A stretch of DNA of 57,107 bases from Phormidium sp. SL48-SHIP (lineage in GTDB: Bacteria > Cyanobacteriota > Cyanobacteriia > Cyanobacteriales > Geitlerinemataceae), in NCBI GenBank assembly GCA_004299065.1, contig SIHH01000002.1:2998-60104 (forward strand). The letters run 5' to 3'. The notes below the pieces were generated by a model, which made no database searches, was not told the origin of the DNA, and saw only the letters and a list, made by a program, of their open reading frames with translations. Of this stretch, positions 18,292 to 27,098 are shown one piece after another. Numbering within the stretch: position 1 is the stretch's first letter; the number at the start of each line of letters is the position of its first letter. The translations under genes and the position numbers were made by a program.

Positions 18292-21147
18292 TCAGCGATG
18301 ATCCACCGTTAACAGATCTTCAATCGTTGCCAAGAGTTCAGCCGGGGCAACGGGTTTACCCAGATAACGATTAGCCCCTAAACTTTGAGCTTTTTGGCGG
18401 TGGCGATCGCCCGTACGTGACGTTAAAACAATCGTCGGTAGGCCATACCAACTCCCATGAGCGCGAATCCGTGCCAACAAATCAAACCCATTGAGAATCG
18501 GCATCTCAATATCCGTCACCAACAGATCCACCTGGCCCTGTCGCTGTTCCAACTTCTTCCAGGCCTCCTGGCCATCGCGACAAGGAACCACCGCAAACCC
18601 CGCCGAACTCAAAATCCTCTCAAGCGATCGCCGCGCTCCCGTCGAATCCTCCGCAATGAGAATCGTCGGGACCTCCGTTCCCCGAGACAATCCCCGCGTC
18701 TCCTGAAGTTGGGGGTCTGGACTGGCTAACTTCGCCTTCAGAAAGCGAGGTAAAATCGTCGGGACCGCCTCTCCCGTTCCCAAAATGGCGCAACCGGCCA
18801 AATAGGGGGGAATCGCCACCGTATCATCAAACGGCTTGAGAATCAGTTGTCGCTCATCGGCAATGCGATCGATGGCTACCGCCAGAGGTTCCGTCGCCCC
18901 CCGCAACACTAACACCACTCGCGGCCGATGCGACACCGTCGCCGCCGTCGGGTACGGGAGTAGATCCCACAGCGGCGACAACGACAACACCTGTCCACGC
19001 CAAGTCATCGATTGTTCTACCTCCTCCGGCCCGTTCATCGCCCCCAACCCTGGCGTTAACCGCTCCCCAGGGACAAACAATTGCCCCATACCCACGGCAT
19101 CATCGTAAGGCAACACATCTAAAACCGTATCACTGGGAATCGCCACCAACTGCTGGCCAATCTGGCATAACAACACCGACAGCAAATTCAAACTCAACGG
19201 TAAGCGAATCGTGAACGTGGTTCCCTTCGAGGGAACCGTATCCACCTCAACACTACCCCGCAACTGTTGGACCTGAGTGCGAACCACATCCATCCCCACC
19301 CCGCGCCCAGAAATATCACTCACCGCATCGGCGGTGGAAAAACTCGGCTCAAAAATCAAATTCAGCAGCATCTCGCGGGGTAACTGGCTCATCGAGACTC
19401 CATCCCCCAATACCCCTCGTTCCAAGGCTTTACGGTACACCGACTCTAAATTGATGCCCCGGCCATCATCGGCAATGGTAATCACCACCTCACTGCCCTC
19501 TGTGCGTGCGCCTAAGTGAATTTGAGCCAGATCCGGCTTCGACAACAGCCGCCGCTCTTCGGGGGCTTCAATGCCATGATCCAAGGCGTTATTGAGCAGA
19601 TGCGTCAGGGGAGTTTGCAGTTGTTCTAAGACAATGCGATCGACGAGGACATTTTCCCCAGAAATCTCCAAGCGAGAGGTTTTGTCACAGCGACGATTGA
19701 GCCGTTCTAGCTGGGGAATAAAGCGCTCGGCGAAAATTTTAAAGGGAACTAAGCGGGAGGTGGTTACCTCGTCATAGAGATGGTCAAGATCTCGCCGAAC
19801 TTGTCCGAGATCCTGAGCCAGTTCGCGGCTGACAATATCGATGTCGAGGCGGGTTTCTTGGACTTGAGCAATTAACTCCTCGAAGGTTTGTAGGCTACTG
19901 TGTAGGGCGGTATAGCGATCGAGTTCTAATAAATCAAACTCTCCCGCTTCCTCATTCACTCCATCGGCTTGAGGGGGATGATCCAAAGTCGAGAGGCGGT
20001 CATAGAGGGTTTGCACATCATCGCGGACGGGTTTCACCTGTTGCACGATGCGCCGCAGGGTTTGGCTGGCCTGTTTGAGTTGTCGCTGTTGCAGGGTCAG
20101 CCGTTCATGGGAGACGATCAACTCGCCCACTAAACTGCCCATTAACTCCATACGCTCTAAGGGAATCCGTAACTGTTGCTGGCGCAGGGAGGGCGAGGAA
20201 GGGGCTTTGGTTGGGACGGAGGTTGTATTTTCTATATTTGTTGTATTTGCCGCCTTCTCTGGGGTCTGGGGCGGTTCTGAGGTGGTTCCGGGACTGGGGG
20301 AACTACCCCCTTGAGACTTTCCCGGCGACCCTCCCTGATCTAACTTGGGATTTAAGTTGGGATCTAACTTGGGATCTAAGTTGCGATCTAACTTAGCCAG
20401 ATAGCGGTCTCGTTGCGATCGCAACTCCGTGATGAGTTGCTTGGCCAGGGGCCGTAGTTCGTCGGGATGGGTACAATCGTCGATCGCAGGACTCACCGCA
20501 TCAATCTTGGCCACGAGCCACTCTAAACTATAGGCTTCCCCGAGCAACAGACATTCATCGAGAAATAGGGCGATCGCCTCGTGCAAGTTGGGCCGCTGTT
20601 CTTGCAAATGCTCCTCTAGGGTCTGCAAACAGGCCTCTAAATCCGAGGTCAGGGCCTGGCGAATTAGACGAACTTTCCCCGGCGAGACCGAGGTGGATGA
20701 GGCTTCTGGGGCAGAAGTCTCCTCTTGCCGAAGCTGTCCCTTAAAGCTCGTCAGTGCTGTCAGCAGTTGGGGATCGGGTTCTAAATCCATTCCCTGAGCC
20801 TGAGCCGACTCTAGCAACTCCGTTAGGGTTTCGAGTCCTTCTTGCAACAGGCCTAAGGCCGTCTCTTGCTGGTTTCCCTGAATTTTGCCCTCATTCCAGG
20901 CTTCGAGGAGATCTTCGAGAGGATGAGCCAGACGACTTAACCCCGGCATCTGGGCCACCCCAGCCCCCCCTTTCACGGAGTGCGCGGCCCGCATCAGCCC
21001 CTGATAATCGGGAGATTGGCCCGCCGTTAACTGTTGCAACCCCTCTTGCAACACCTGTAAATACATGGGGGCATCTTCTTCAAGAAAGCATTGTCGTGCT
21101 TCTTCGGCGATCGCCGCCAAAACATTGGGATCAAGACTGTAATTCAT
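18292..21147 (-). CDS. CheA-type hybrid histidine kinase with C-terminal receiver
   Basis: 951 residues. Order: Hpt domain (RAAHSVKGGAG, His56), a second helical Hpt-like region (about 155-255), a low-complexity linker including (L-D/N-P-K/N)n repeats (about 252-268), a dimerisation helix pair (about 315-450), HATPase (NNALDHGIE, DDGRGI, GRGVGMDVV), a CheW-like domain (LLSVLLCQIGQQLVAIP onward) and a receiver (EDST, Asp879, Lys932). This matches the CheA-like kinases (PilL/TaxAY/PixL/HmpE) that control type IV pilus motility or phototaxis in cyanobacteria. It is the last gene of the chemotaxis operon. CheR and CheB are absent from the window, as is usual for these systems. Confidence 0.92.
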   Translation of the reverse strand: MNYSLDPNVLAAIAEEARQCFLEEDAPMYLQVLQEGLQQLTAGQSPDYQGLMRAAHSVKGGAGVAQMPGLSRLAHPLEDLLEAWNEGKIQGNQQETALGLLQEGLETLTELLESAQAQGMDLEPDPQLLTALTSFKGQLRQEETSAPEASSTSVSPGKVRLIRQALTSDLEACLQTLEEHLQEQRPNLHEAIALFLDECLLLGEAYSLEWLVAKIDAVSPAIDDCTHPDELRPLAKQLITELRSQRDRYLAKLDRNLDPKLDPNLNPKLDQGGSPGKSQGGSSPSPGTTSEPPQTPEKAANTTNIENTTSVPTKAPSSPSLRQQQLRIPLERMELMGSLVGELIVSHERLTLQQRQLKQASQTLRRIVQQVKPVRDDVQTLYDRLSTLDHPPQADGVNEEAGEFDLLELDRYTALHSSLQTFEELIAQVQETRLDIDIVSRELAQDLGQVRRDLDHLYDEVTTSRLVPFKIFAERFIPQLERLNRRCDKTSRLEISGENVLVDRIVLEQLQTPLTHLLNNALDHGIEAPEERRLLSKPDLAQIHLGARTEGSEVVITIADDGRGINLESVYRKALERGVLGDGVSMSQLPREMLLNLIFEPSFSTADAVSDISGRGVGMDVVRTQVQQLRGSVEVDTVPSKGTTFTIRLPLSLNLLSVLLCQIGQQLVAIPSDTVLDVLPYDDAVGMGQLFVPGERLTPGLGAMNGPEEVEQSMTWRGQVLSLSPLWDLLPYPTAATVSHRPRVVLVLRGATEPLAVAIDRIADERQLILKPFDDTVAIPPYLAGCAILGTGEAVPTILPRFLKAKLASPDPQLQETRGLSRGTEVPTILIAEDSTGARRSLERILSSAGFAVVPCRDGQEAWKKLEQRQGQVDLLVTDIEMPILNGFDLLARIRAHGSWYGLPTIVLTSRTGDRHRQKAQSLGANRYLGKPVAPAELLATIEDLLTVDHR
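20345..20392. repeat. In-frame 12-bp tandem repeats within the CheA gene
   Basis: Four 12-base units (20345, 20357, 20369, 20381) of the form TTGGGATCTAA(C/G). Read on the minus strand they encode a repeating Leu-Asp/Asn-Pro-Lys/Asn tetrapeptide linker between the Hpt-like part and the kinase core. The unit matches the intergenic repeat at 12934-12981. Confidence 0.85.
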
Positions 21148-21177
21148 GGGCCGGTCATCATTGAGGGTTCAGTCGCG

Positions 21178-21219
21178 AACAGCAAATCTCTAACAGCAAA
21201 TCTCTAACAGCAAATCTCT
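21178..21219. repeat. Three tandem 14-bp repeats between MCP and CheA genes
   Basis: Three exact copies of AACAGCAAATCTCT at 21178, 21192 and 21206, filling most of the 70-base gap between the upstream MCP stop and the CheA start on the minus strand. The last copy reaches into the MCP stop codon. Confidence 0.85.
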
Positions 21220-23962
21220 AAAGTCGGAACTGAGCCACAGAGTCTTTAAGTGTCGCAGCGGCCTGTCGGAGTTCTTCGAGGGATTCAGTGACCGTTTGTG
21301 CCGTCGCTGACGTGGTTTCGGTCATCGCCGAGACTTGTTCGACCATCTGATTCACCTGTTTCGAGGCTGAGCGTTGGGTGGTGGTATTTTGTGAAATGGC
21401 TTGCACATATTGATCAATCGTCTGACTGAGATCAGCTAACCCTTTCAACGTTTGTTTGGTTTGGGCCACCCGTTCGGTTCCCTCAGCCACCTCTGATTTT
21501 CCGACTTCCATCGCGTGTTGCACTTCAACGGTGTCCTGCTGAATAATCTCAACAATTTGCTCAATACTGCGTGTGGCTTCCGTGGCTCGTCCCGCCAGGC
21601 GGCGGACTTCTTCGGCCACCACCCGAAACCCTTGTCCATATTCTCCAGGTACGCGGGAGGCCTCAATACTGGCATTGTATGCCAATAGGTTGGTTCGTTC
21701 AGAGATTCCCGAAATAATCGTCAGAATTTGTAAGATTTGCTTGAACGAGTCCGTGAGGCGATCGACTTTACTGGCGGTTTCGGCCACAGCCGCACTGATG
21801 TTTTTAATACTCGACACTGTTAAGTCCATCACTTCCTCCCCATCGCGGGCGGTTTTAGCCCCCTGCTGGGCGATCGCCGCCGCCTGTTGAGCCGATTGGT
21901 CCACCACGCGAATCGACTCGACAATCTGGGCCACCGTCCCGAGAGTGCGGTTAATCTCCTGGGCTTGCACCGTCGCATCCCGCGACAGTTGCTGCATTAC
22001 GGGAGTATTATCAGCCGCCAAGTCATTAACTTGGTTAGCGATGGTTTGCACCTGAGACACCAGCTCTCGCAGCCGGATAATGGTGGTATTAAAGGCATCC
22101 GCGATCGACCCGACGGCCCCATCGGTCACCGCCGCATTGACCGTTAAATCTCCCCGTTGCGCCCCTTCAATTTCGAGCAATAGGTTCATCACACCCCGTT
22201 GTAGGCGTTCCTTTTCCCGCCGTTGCTGTTCGGCTTCTTGGCGACGTAGGGTTTCTTGTTGTTCAACTGAGGCCATATTGACCTCAATGCTGGCGGCCAT
22301 CTGATTGAGTTCCTGGGACAAAATACCAATTTCGTCGGTGCGTTCGGTACTCGCCACCCGCACTCCTCGTTCGCCTCGTCCCACCCGTTGGGCGAAGGCG
22401 GCCAAGTCTTCGAGGGATTTAGCGAAGGTTTTGGCCACCACGATCGCAATCCCACTAACAATCAACGCCGCTCCCCCACCCACGGCAATTCCGAGCAGTT
22501 GCTGGGCGCGAATGAGTTGTTCGAGTTCGGTTTGGGGCCGGGCCACGGAAACCATACCCACGGGGGCGACATCGGGGTTATTGCTTTGGGTATGGTCATA
22601 GAGGGGACGATAGACGGTGAGATAATTGTTGCCGTCGATATTTTCAACGAGGGAGACGTTATTGCGACTCTCCCTGAGAACAGCTTGGACAACGGGAGCG
22701 GGGGCTAGAGTTCCGATGGCGCGGGTTCCGTCTCCAGCATCGATGTTGGTGTTGACGCGCCAATCTTTGGCATAAACCGAGAGGGATTCGGCCCCGGCCA
22801 GTTGTTGAAATTCATCGAGCAGGGCATGATGTCGGTTATGTAGAACGCCGACAATGGTCGTCCCCACGATCGCCCCATTGAGACGCACCGGATAGACCAC
22901 CACAGTGGTGAGTCCGGCTTGAAAGTCATCGAGGGCAAAGTCTCGTTCGGATAAGGGTAACGGTGGCGGTTGCGTCATGCGGGCCAGGGACTCTCGCAGG
23001 GGAATTTCAGCTTGGGGTTGCAATCCTAGGCGGCTGATAATCTCTGAGGGCAGAATTTCGATCCCTCGTTGCGGTTCGCCGCCCTCGAGGGCGCGGCGCA
23101 CGATTTCTAAGTCCCCGAGGGCGATACCGGGTTCTGTGTCGATGCGCTGAAATTCACTGGCGTCAATGTCACGATCTGGGGCGGGAACGGGAGGATAGGG
23201 AGATTCGTTGAGGGCGGAGGTGTGAATTTTAATGCCCTGGGCGACGGTGTTTCCTCGCGCGTCGGTGAGGATGCGAAAGCTTTTGGTGGTATCGGCGCGG
23301 TTGCGATCGCCGGCGGCTAAGGCTTCGGTGGCCAAAGCATCGAGATAGCGGCGTTCTTGTTCAACTTGTCCGGGGTTGCTGAGGTTGATATCGCGGACGG
23401 CGACGAGTTGGGAGAGGTTTTCGGCTTCGGTGAAACTATCATCTTCGGTCCACATGACATAGTCGCTGGCCCAACTGGTGACATCGGAGTTGAGTTGGGA
23501 GAGGAAGTCTTCTTGAACTCGCTCTTGGGTTCGGGCCACCAAAAACACGGTGGTGATGGCCACGGGGATGACGGAACCACTCACCAGGAGGGTGGTCAGT
23601 TTGTGGGTAAAGCTGAGATCTTGCCAGATATGACTCAACCAGGTTTTGGCCGCTTTGGGGAGCGAGGACAGGCCCGTGGCTAACTCGGAACTGGTGCTTG
23701 AGGTGGAGATATCGCTCTGAGCGGGGTTGTTCTCACCCAGGTGGTTGAGGGCTTTACGGGCGCTAATGCCATAAAAGCCCTCGGGATCTTGACGAATGAG
23801 GTGTTCATAGAGCGATCGCGCCTCAACGAGCGCCCCCGACTGCTCGTAGCGGTTGGCTTCGAGCAGTTGTTCTAGGAGCGGATCTCCTGGCTCCGCCGCC
23901 GATCCGGGATTGGCGGCAGACGGGGAAGGGTCAGACAGCGATCGGGCGGGGCGATCGGACAT
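21218..23962 (-). CDS. Methyl-accepting chemotaxis protein with large periplasmic sensor
   Basis: 914 residues. A cytosolic N-terminus with a TPR-like motif (LLEQLLEANRYEQSGALVEA, about 28-76), membrane helix 1 (about 121-143), a periplasmic double-Cache-like region (about 145-485), membrane helix 2 (about 487-512), HAMP, a second HAMP-like segment and a MA signalling domain with LLAYNASIEASR near the hairpin tip. It should pass an extracellular ligand signal to the CheA-type kinase through CheW. The tip reads EASRVPGEYGQGF, one residue longer than the common EASRAGEQGQGF, probably a local variation. There is no GAF domain, so unlike PixJ/TaxD1 it is not a bilin photoreceptor. It belongs to the minus-strand motility operon. 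Confidence 0.9.
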   Translation of the reverse strand: MSDRPARSLSDPSPSAANPGSAAEPGDPLLEQLLEANRYEQSGALVEARSLYEHLIRQDPEGFYGISARKALNHLGENNPAQSDISTSSTSSELATGLSSLPKAAKTWLSHIWQDLSFTHKLTTLLVSGSVIPVAITTVFLVARTQERVQEDFLSQLNSDVTSWASDYVMWTEDDSFTEAENLSQLVAVRDINLSNPGQVEQERRYLDALATEALAAGDRNRADTTKSFRILTDARGNTVAQGIKIHTSALNESPYPPVPAPDRDIDASEFQRIDTEPGIALGDLEIVRRALEGGEPQRGIEILPSEIISRLGLQPQAEIPLRESLARMTQPPPLPLSERDFALDDFQAGLTTVVVYPVRLNGAIVGTTIVGVLHNRHHALLDEFQQLAGAESLSVYAKDWRVNTNIDAGDGTRAIGTLAPAPVVQAVLRESRNNVSLVENIDGNNYLTVYRPLYDHTQSNNPDVAPVGMVSVARPQTELEQLIRAQQLLGIAVGGGAALIVSGIAIVVAKTFAKSLEDLAAFAQRVGRGERGVRVASTERTDEIGILSQELNQMAASIEVNMASVEQQETLRRQEAEQQRREKERLQRGVMNLLLEIEGAQRGDLTVNAAVTDGAVGSIADAFNTTIIRLRELVSQVQTIANQVNDLAADNTPVMQQLSRDATVQAQEINRTLGTVAQIVESIRVVDQSAQQAAAIAQQGAKTARDGEEVMDLTVSSIKNISAAVAETASKVDRLTDSFKQILQILTIISGISERTNLLAYNASIEASRVPGEYGQGFRVVAEEVRRLAGRATEATRSIEQIVEIIQQDTVEVQHAMEVGKSEVAEGTERVAQTKQTLKGLADLSQTIDQYVQAISQNTTTQRSASKQVNQMVEQVSAMTETTSATAQTVTESLEELRQAAATLKDSVAQFRL

Positions 23963-24003
23963 GGTGGGGGCGAGGTAGAGGGAACAGGGGACAGGACGCG
24001 GGG

Positions 24004-24369
24004 CTATTGGATATGTTGATAGACGGCGTCGAGGAGTTCTTTGGGCGCGTAGGGTTTAATTAGGTAAGCTTGCGCCCCTTGACGCAGCGCCCAAAATCGG
24101 TCAAATTCTTCGCTTTTAGAACTACAAAATATGACCGGAGTGTCTTTTAATTCAGGGGTTTCGCGAATGGTGCGGCACAATTCTAAGCCACTTTTTCCTG
24201 GCATCACAATGTCTAAAATAAAAAGATGCGGCGGCGAAATGGATTTGAGTTTTTCCCAGGCTTCATCGACGGCACTGGCTAGGGTGACTTGAAATCCTGA
24301 TTGTTCGAGTAATGCCCGCATCATTTTTTGTTCCGCGTGACCGTCTTCGACAACAAATACGTGTTTCAT
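24004..24369 (-). CDS. CheY-like single-domain response regulator
   Basis: 121 residues, a complete receiver: Glu8/Asp9 acid pair, phospho-acceptor Asp53 in FILDIVMPGKSG, the CSSKS switch serine and the LIKPYAP lysine. No output domain. In Pil/Tax systems such PilH/PixH-like proteins take phosphate from CheA and tune pilus motor direction. It lies 41 bases upstream of the first MCP gene, and an intergenic gap of about 300 bases with repeats separates it from the second MCP gene upstream. Confidence 0.9.
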   Translation of the reverse strand: MKHVFVVEDGHAEQKMMRALLEQSGFQVTLASAVDEAWEKLKSISPPHLFILDIVMPGKSGLELCRTIRETPELKDTPVIFCSSKSEEFDRFWALRQGAQAYLIKPYAPKELLDAVYQHIQ

Positions 24370-24422
24370 GGGTGTTAAAAAGAGATTAGGGTAGTGGACA
24401 GTTGATGGTGGCTCATTGAAGG

Positions 24423-24452
24423 TTGAACCGGGTTAAGTTGAACCGGGTTAAG
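24423..24452. repeat. Two tandem 15-bp repeats
   Basis: TTGAACCGGGTTAAG occurs twice back to back (24423-24437, 24438-24452), upstream of the CheY-type gene on the minus strand. Confidence 0.85.
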
Positions 24453-24501
24453 TGGATGGGTTTTACCATTTTTTAAACGTTGTGCCATAGATGTCTGTCG
24501 G

Positions 24502-24533
24502 GGAACCCACCCCTAACCCTTCCTGGGAGGGGA
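24502..24533. repeat. Dispersed 32-bp palindromic repeat, copy 2
   Basis: Matches the copy at 17783-17814 at 28 of 32 bases. The hairpin part is less perfect here. It is located inside the chemotaxis cluster between the two MCP-containing halves. Confidence 0.75.
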
Positions 24534-24672
24534 TGGCTGTTCGCCCTCCTCGGTGTTAGATGTCTAGCAAGCATTTCGAAGAATGGTATAAGTTGAAGGC
24601 TAATCACAAAAAAAGTGTATCGGTTTTCATTAGAATTCATCAGAACGGTTGGGGGAAACAGGGGATTTAGAC

Positions 24673-26502
24673 TTATTCGAGTTGAAATTTTGCCAGGTTA
24701 GACCTGAGAATCTCAATATCCTGAGTCAATTGTTGGAGATGAGCGAGCATCTGTCGAGTCTCTTGCACAGTCCTGAGAGATTGGTCATAAATGTCTTCAA
24801 TCTGGGGCGGTAGCGGTTCTGTGTCTTCAAGCGGCGGCCCATGCTTCTCAGGGCTGGCGGCTAGGGTGGTTTCAATGTCCTGGGAGAGATCAATCACTTG
24901 CCGGAGGGTGGTTTGAGTCTGTTGGACGCAACGGGTACTGTTGACGACCTCGGAGGTTCCGGCTTCGAGGACATCGAGGACTTCGGCGGTTTCTTGTTGA
25001 ATCCCATTGATGAGTCGTTCGATGTCGGCGGTGGATTCGCTAATTTGAACGGCTAACCCTCGTACGTCGTCAGCCACTTGACGAAATCCGGCGCCTCGTT
25101 CGCCGGCCCGGGCCGCTTCGATGGCGGCGTTGAAGGCCAGGAGGTTAGCGCGTTCGGAAATGCCCACGACAACGGTGAGGATTTGCGAGACCTCTTGAGC
25201 TGATTCTGCCAGACGCTTGGCTTTTTTGGAACTGTTGGCGACGGTGGTGCGTAGGCTGTCGATGCTGCTGACGGCTTCGGAGCGTTCCTCACTTCCGCCG
25301 AGGGCGGTTTGGCTGATCTGTTGGGCTAGGGTGCGAATGTCTTGCTGACGTTGGCTGAGTTGGGTCATGGCTTGGCTGATGGCCGTGACTTGGGTTAGGG
25401 CGGTTTGTAGCTGTTGGGATTGGTCATCGACGCCTTGGCAGAGTTGATGGGCGGCCAGGTGGCTGTTTCGGCTTTCTTCCTCGATGCGATCGCTGATTTG
25501 GTTGGTTTGGCTGAGGCTACGACGAAGGCTGGCGGTGGTGGCGTTAAAGGCGTCGGCGATCGCCCCGATGGCACCGTCACTGAGGGGAGCTTGGACGGTG
25601 AGATTGCCCCGACGAGCGGCTTCGAGCCGTTCGAGTACATCCATCGCTTGTTGTTGTAGCCGTTGTTTTTCTTGCTGCTGTTGGTAATGTTCGCGATCGC
25701 GCTGTCGTTCGAGTTGCCCGAGTCGTTCTCCTTGATAGGTGAGGCGATCGATCATTTCCCGCAGTTGTTGGACAATGCCGCCAATTTCGTTGTCACTGGG
25801 GCTAATGTCTAGGCGGGCTAGGGGGTTCTCTTGGTTAACTTGTTCGCTGTAGTCGGCAATTTCTTCTAACTCTCGTCCCCAGCGATGCAAGCGCGGCAGA
25901 ATCAGACTGAGGCTGATGACGGCACTCCCTGTGGCGAGAAGGGCAATCCAGAGATAGGGATGATCTGGCGACGGTTGCGCCCTCTCAAGTTGCTCTTCGA
26001 GTTGGCGGTCTAGGGGGACATCCTCGGAGGATGAGGGTCGCGGCGATCGCGGCCCGGTTTGGGGGTCGGGTAATAGCCAAAAGCTAGCCAGAGCGGCGGT
26101 TCCTAGGGGGATAAAGGCGGCGGCGATCGCCATCAGTTTCAATTTGACCCCGAGGGGGAATTTCCGCCGTTTGCGGCGCGATGGGGCGGGGGCAGGACTG
26201 GGCTGAGTGGGGGCCGGGGTCGCCAGCAAGGATTGAGGGATGGGGTTGTTTTCGCCAAATTGGGTATCGGCGAGTTCCTCGCTTGGGGGCGTTTCGCCTA
26301 GGGCTTTGCGGGCGCTTTGTCCCCAAACTCCTTCTTCATCCTGTTCGATAATTTGCTGGTATAGCTCTCGGGCGCGATCGCTCTCCCCGTTTTGCTCATA
26401 CTGATTGGCTTTTAAGAGCAAATCGAGCAAATCCAGGGAGTGGGTCGAACTGACGGTATCTTGTTCGAGTTTTGGGTTAAGGTCCGAGTAGGGTTGAGCC
26501 AT
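24673..26502 (-). CDS. Methyl-accepting chemotaxis protein lacking a sensor domain
   Basis: 609 residues. The N-terminal cytosolic TPR-like motif (about 24-68, LLLKANQYEQNGESDRAREL) closely resembles that of the other MCP here. Two membrane helices (about 118-141 and 182-201) enclose only about 40 residues, too few for a ligand-binding domain; then HAMP and a MA signalling domain with NLLAFNAAIEAARAGERGAGF. It therefore probably senses from the cytosol or membrane, or only helps build the array. It starts two bases after the CheW stop, so tightly cotranscribed. Confidence 0.9.
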   Translation of the reverse strand: MAQPYSDLNPKLEQDTVSSTHSLDLLDLLLKANQYEQNGESDRARELYQQIIEQDEEGVWGQSARKALGETPPSEELADTQFGENNPIPQSLLATPAPTQPSPAPAPSRRKRRKFPLGVKLKLMAIAAAFIPLGTAALASFWLLPDPQTGPRSPRPSSSEDVPLDRQLEEQLERAQPSPDHPYLWIALLATGSAVISLSLILPRLHRWGRELEEIADYSEQVNQENPLARLDISPSDNEIGGIVQQLREMIDRLTYQGERLGQLERQRDREHYQQQQEKQRLQQQAMDVLERLEAARRGNLTVQAPLSDGAIGAIADAFNATTASLRRSLSQTNQISDRIEEESRNSHLAAHQLCQGVDDQSQQLQTALTQVTAISQAMTQLSQRQQDIRTLAQQISQTALGGSEERSEAVSSIDSLRTTVANSSKKAKRLAESAQEVSQILTVVVGISERANLLAFNAAIEAARAGERGAGFRQVADDVRGLAVQISESTADIERLINGIQQETAEVLDVLEAGTSEVVNSTRCVQQTQTTLRQVIDLSQDIETTLAASPEKHGPPLEDTEPLPPQIEDIYDQSLRTVQETRQMLAHLQQLTQDIEILRSNLAKFQLE

Positions 26503-26504
26503 AA

Positions 26505-27089
26505 TTACTCTGCATGAGGGCGCTTCAGGTCAGGGGCTGTTGCTGGTAAACGCCTGGGGATTGGATGCCGCTGTAGGGCATCGAGGAGGGCCTCGGGATC
26601 TAACACGGCGACCCCTTCGCGGCCGTCGTACACCACTTCGGGTAAGAGGGGTTGTAGTCTGGGTTTAAGTCGTTGTTGGACCCGGCGCGATCGCGATGAG
26701 GAAAACACCCGTTCTAGGTCGGCCACGACACAGGCGACGGTTTGCCGTTGTCGGTTGGGGCCAGCAGCCACGTAGGCGCGGCTGGAACGGTCTGAGCCTG
26801 GCGATTCTGACTCCTGACTGTGGCGGGTCAATAACAGGGCTTTCACGGCTTGGCCGGGCAAATTTAAGCGTTGGGAGGAAACCAGGGAAGGAAGGTCTAA
26901 AAATTGGCTGGTGTCTAACACCCAGGTTAAAACTCCTTGACGATTGATGACCCCCAGTAAGCTGGGCATCACACCAGGAATCGGACAAATCAATTGCCGC
27001 TCAATTTGCAAGGCGGCGTCAATGGCATTTAAGGGTAATGCGACCCGCACGTCTCCCGATACTCGAATTTTAAAGTAATCGCGTTCCAT
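26505..27089 (-). CDS. CheW-domain coupling protein
   Basis: 194 residues. CheW-like SH3-fold features: FKIRVSGDVRVALPLNAIDAALQIE, ICPIPGVMPSLLGVINRQG (the G-x-x-N/R turn), VLTWVLDTSQFL and VVADLERVF. It bridges the MCPs and the CheA-type kinase. There is a Ser/Arg-rich insert (about 110-130) and an extended C-terminal tail. Gaps to neighbours are very short (9 bases from the PATAN regulator, 2 bases to the MCP), so it is the centre of an operon. Confidence 0.85.
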   Translation of the reverse strand: MERDYFKIRVSGDVRVALPLNAIDAALQIERQLICPIPGVMPSLLGVINRQGVLTWVLDTSQFLDLPSLVSSQRLNLPGQAVKALLLTRHSQESESPGSDRSSRAYVAAGPNRQRQTVACVVADLERVFSSSRSRRVQQRLKPRLQPLLPEVVYDGREGVAVLDPEALLDALQRHPIPRRLPATAPDLKRPHAE

Positions 27090-27098
27090 GATAGTCTC

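Larger units (their letters stand above)
24370..24672. other. Repeat-bearing gap inside the chemotaxis cluster
   Basis: About 300 bases between the second MCP gene and the CheY gene, both minus strand. It contains two tandem 15-base units (TTGAACCGGGTTAAG at 24423 and 24438) and the 32-base dispersed repeat at 24502-24533. No reading frame of interest. A promoter for the cheY-MCP-cheA half may lie here. Confidence 0.5.

Noticed and set aside
21218-26502. Phototaxis receptors (PixJ/TaxD1-like) in the chemotaxis operon
   Set aside because: Neither MCP has a GAF domain or CH cysteine, so no bilin binding is supported; the operon is better called motility/chemotaxis-type.
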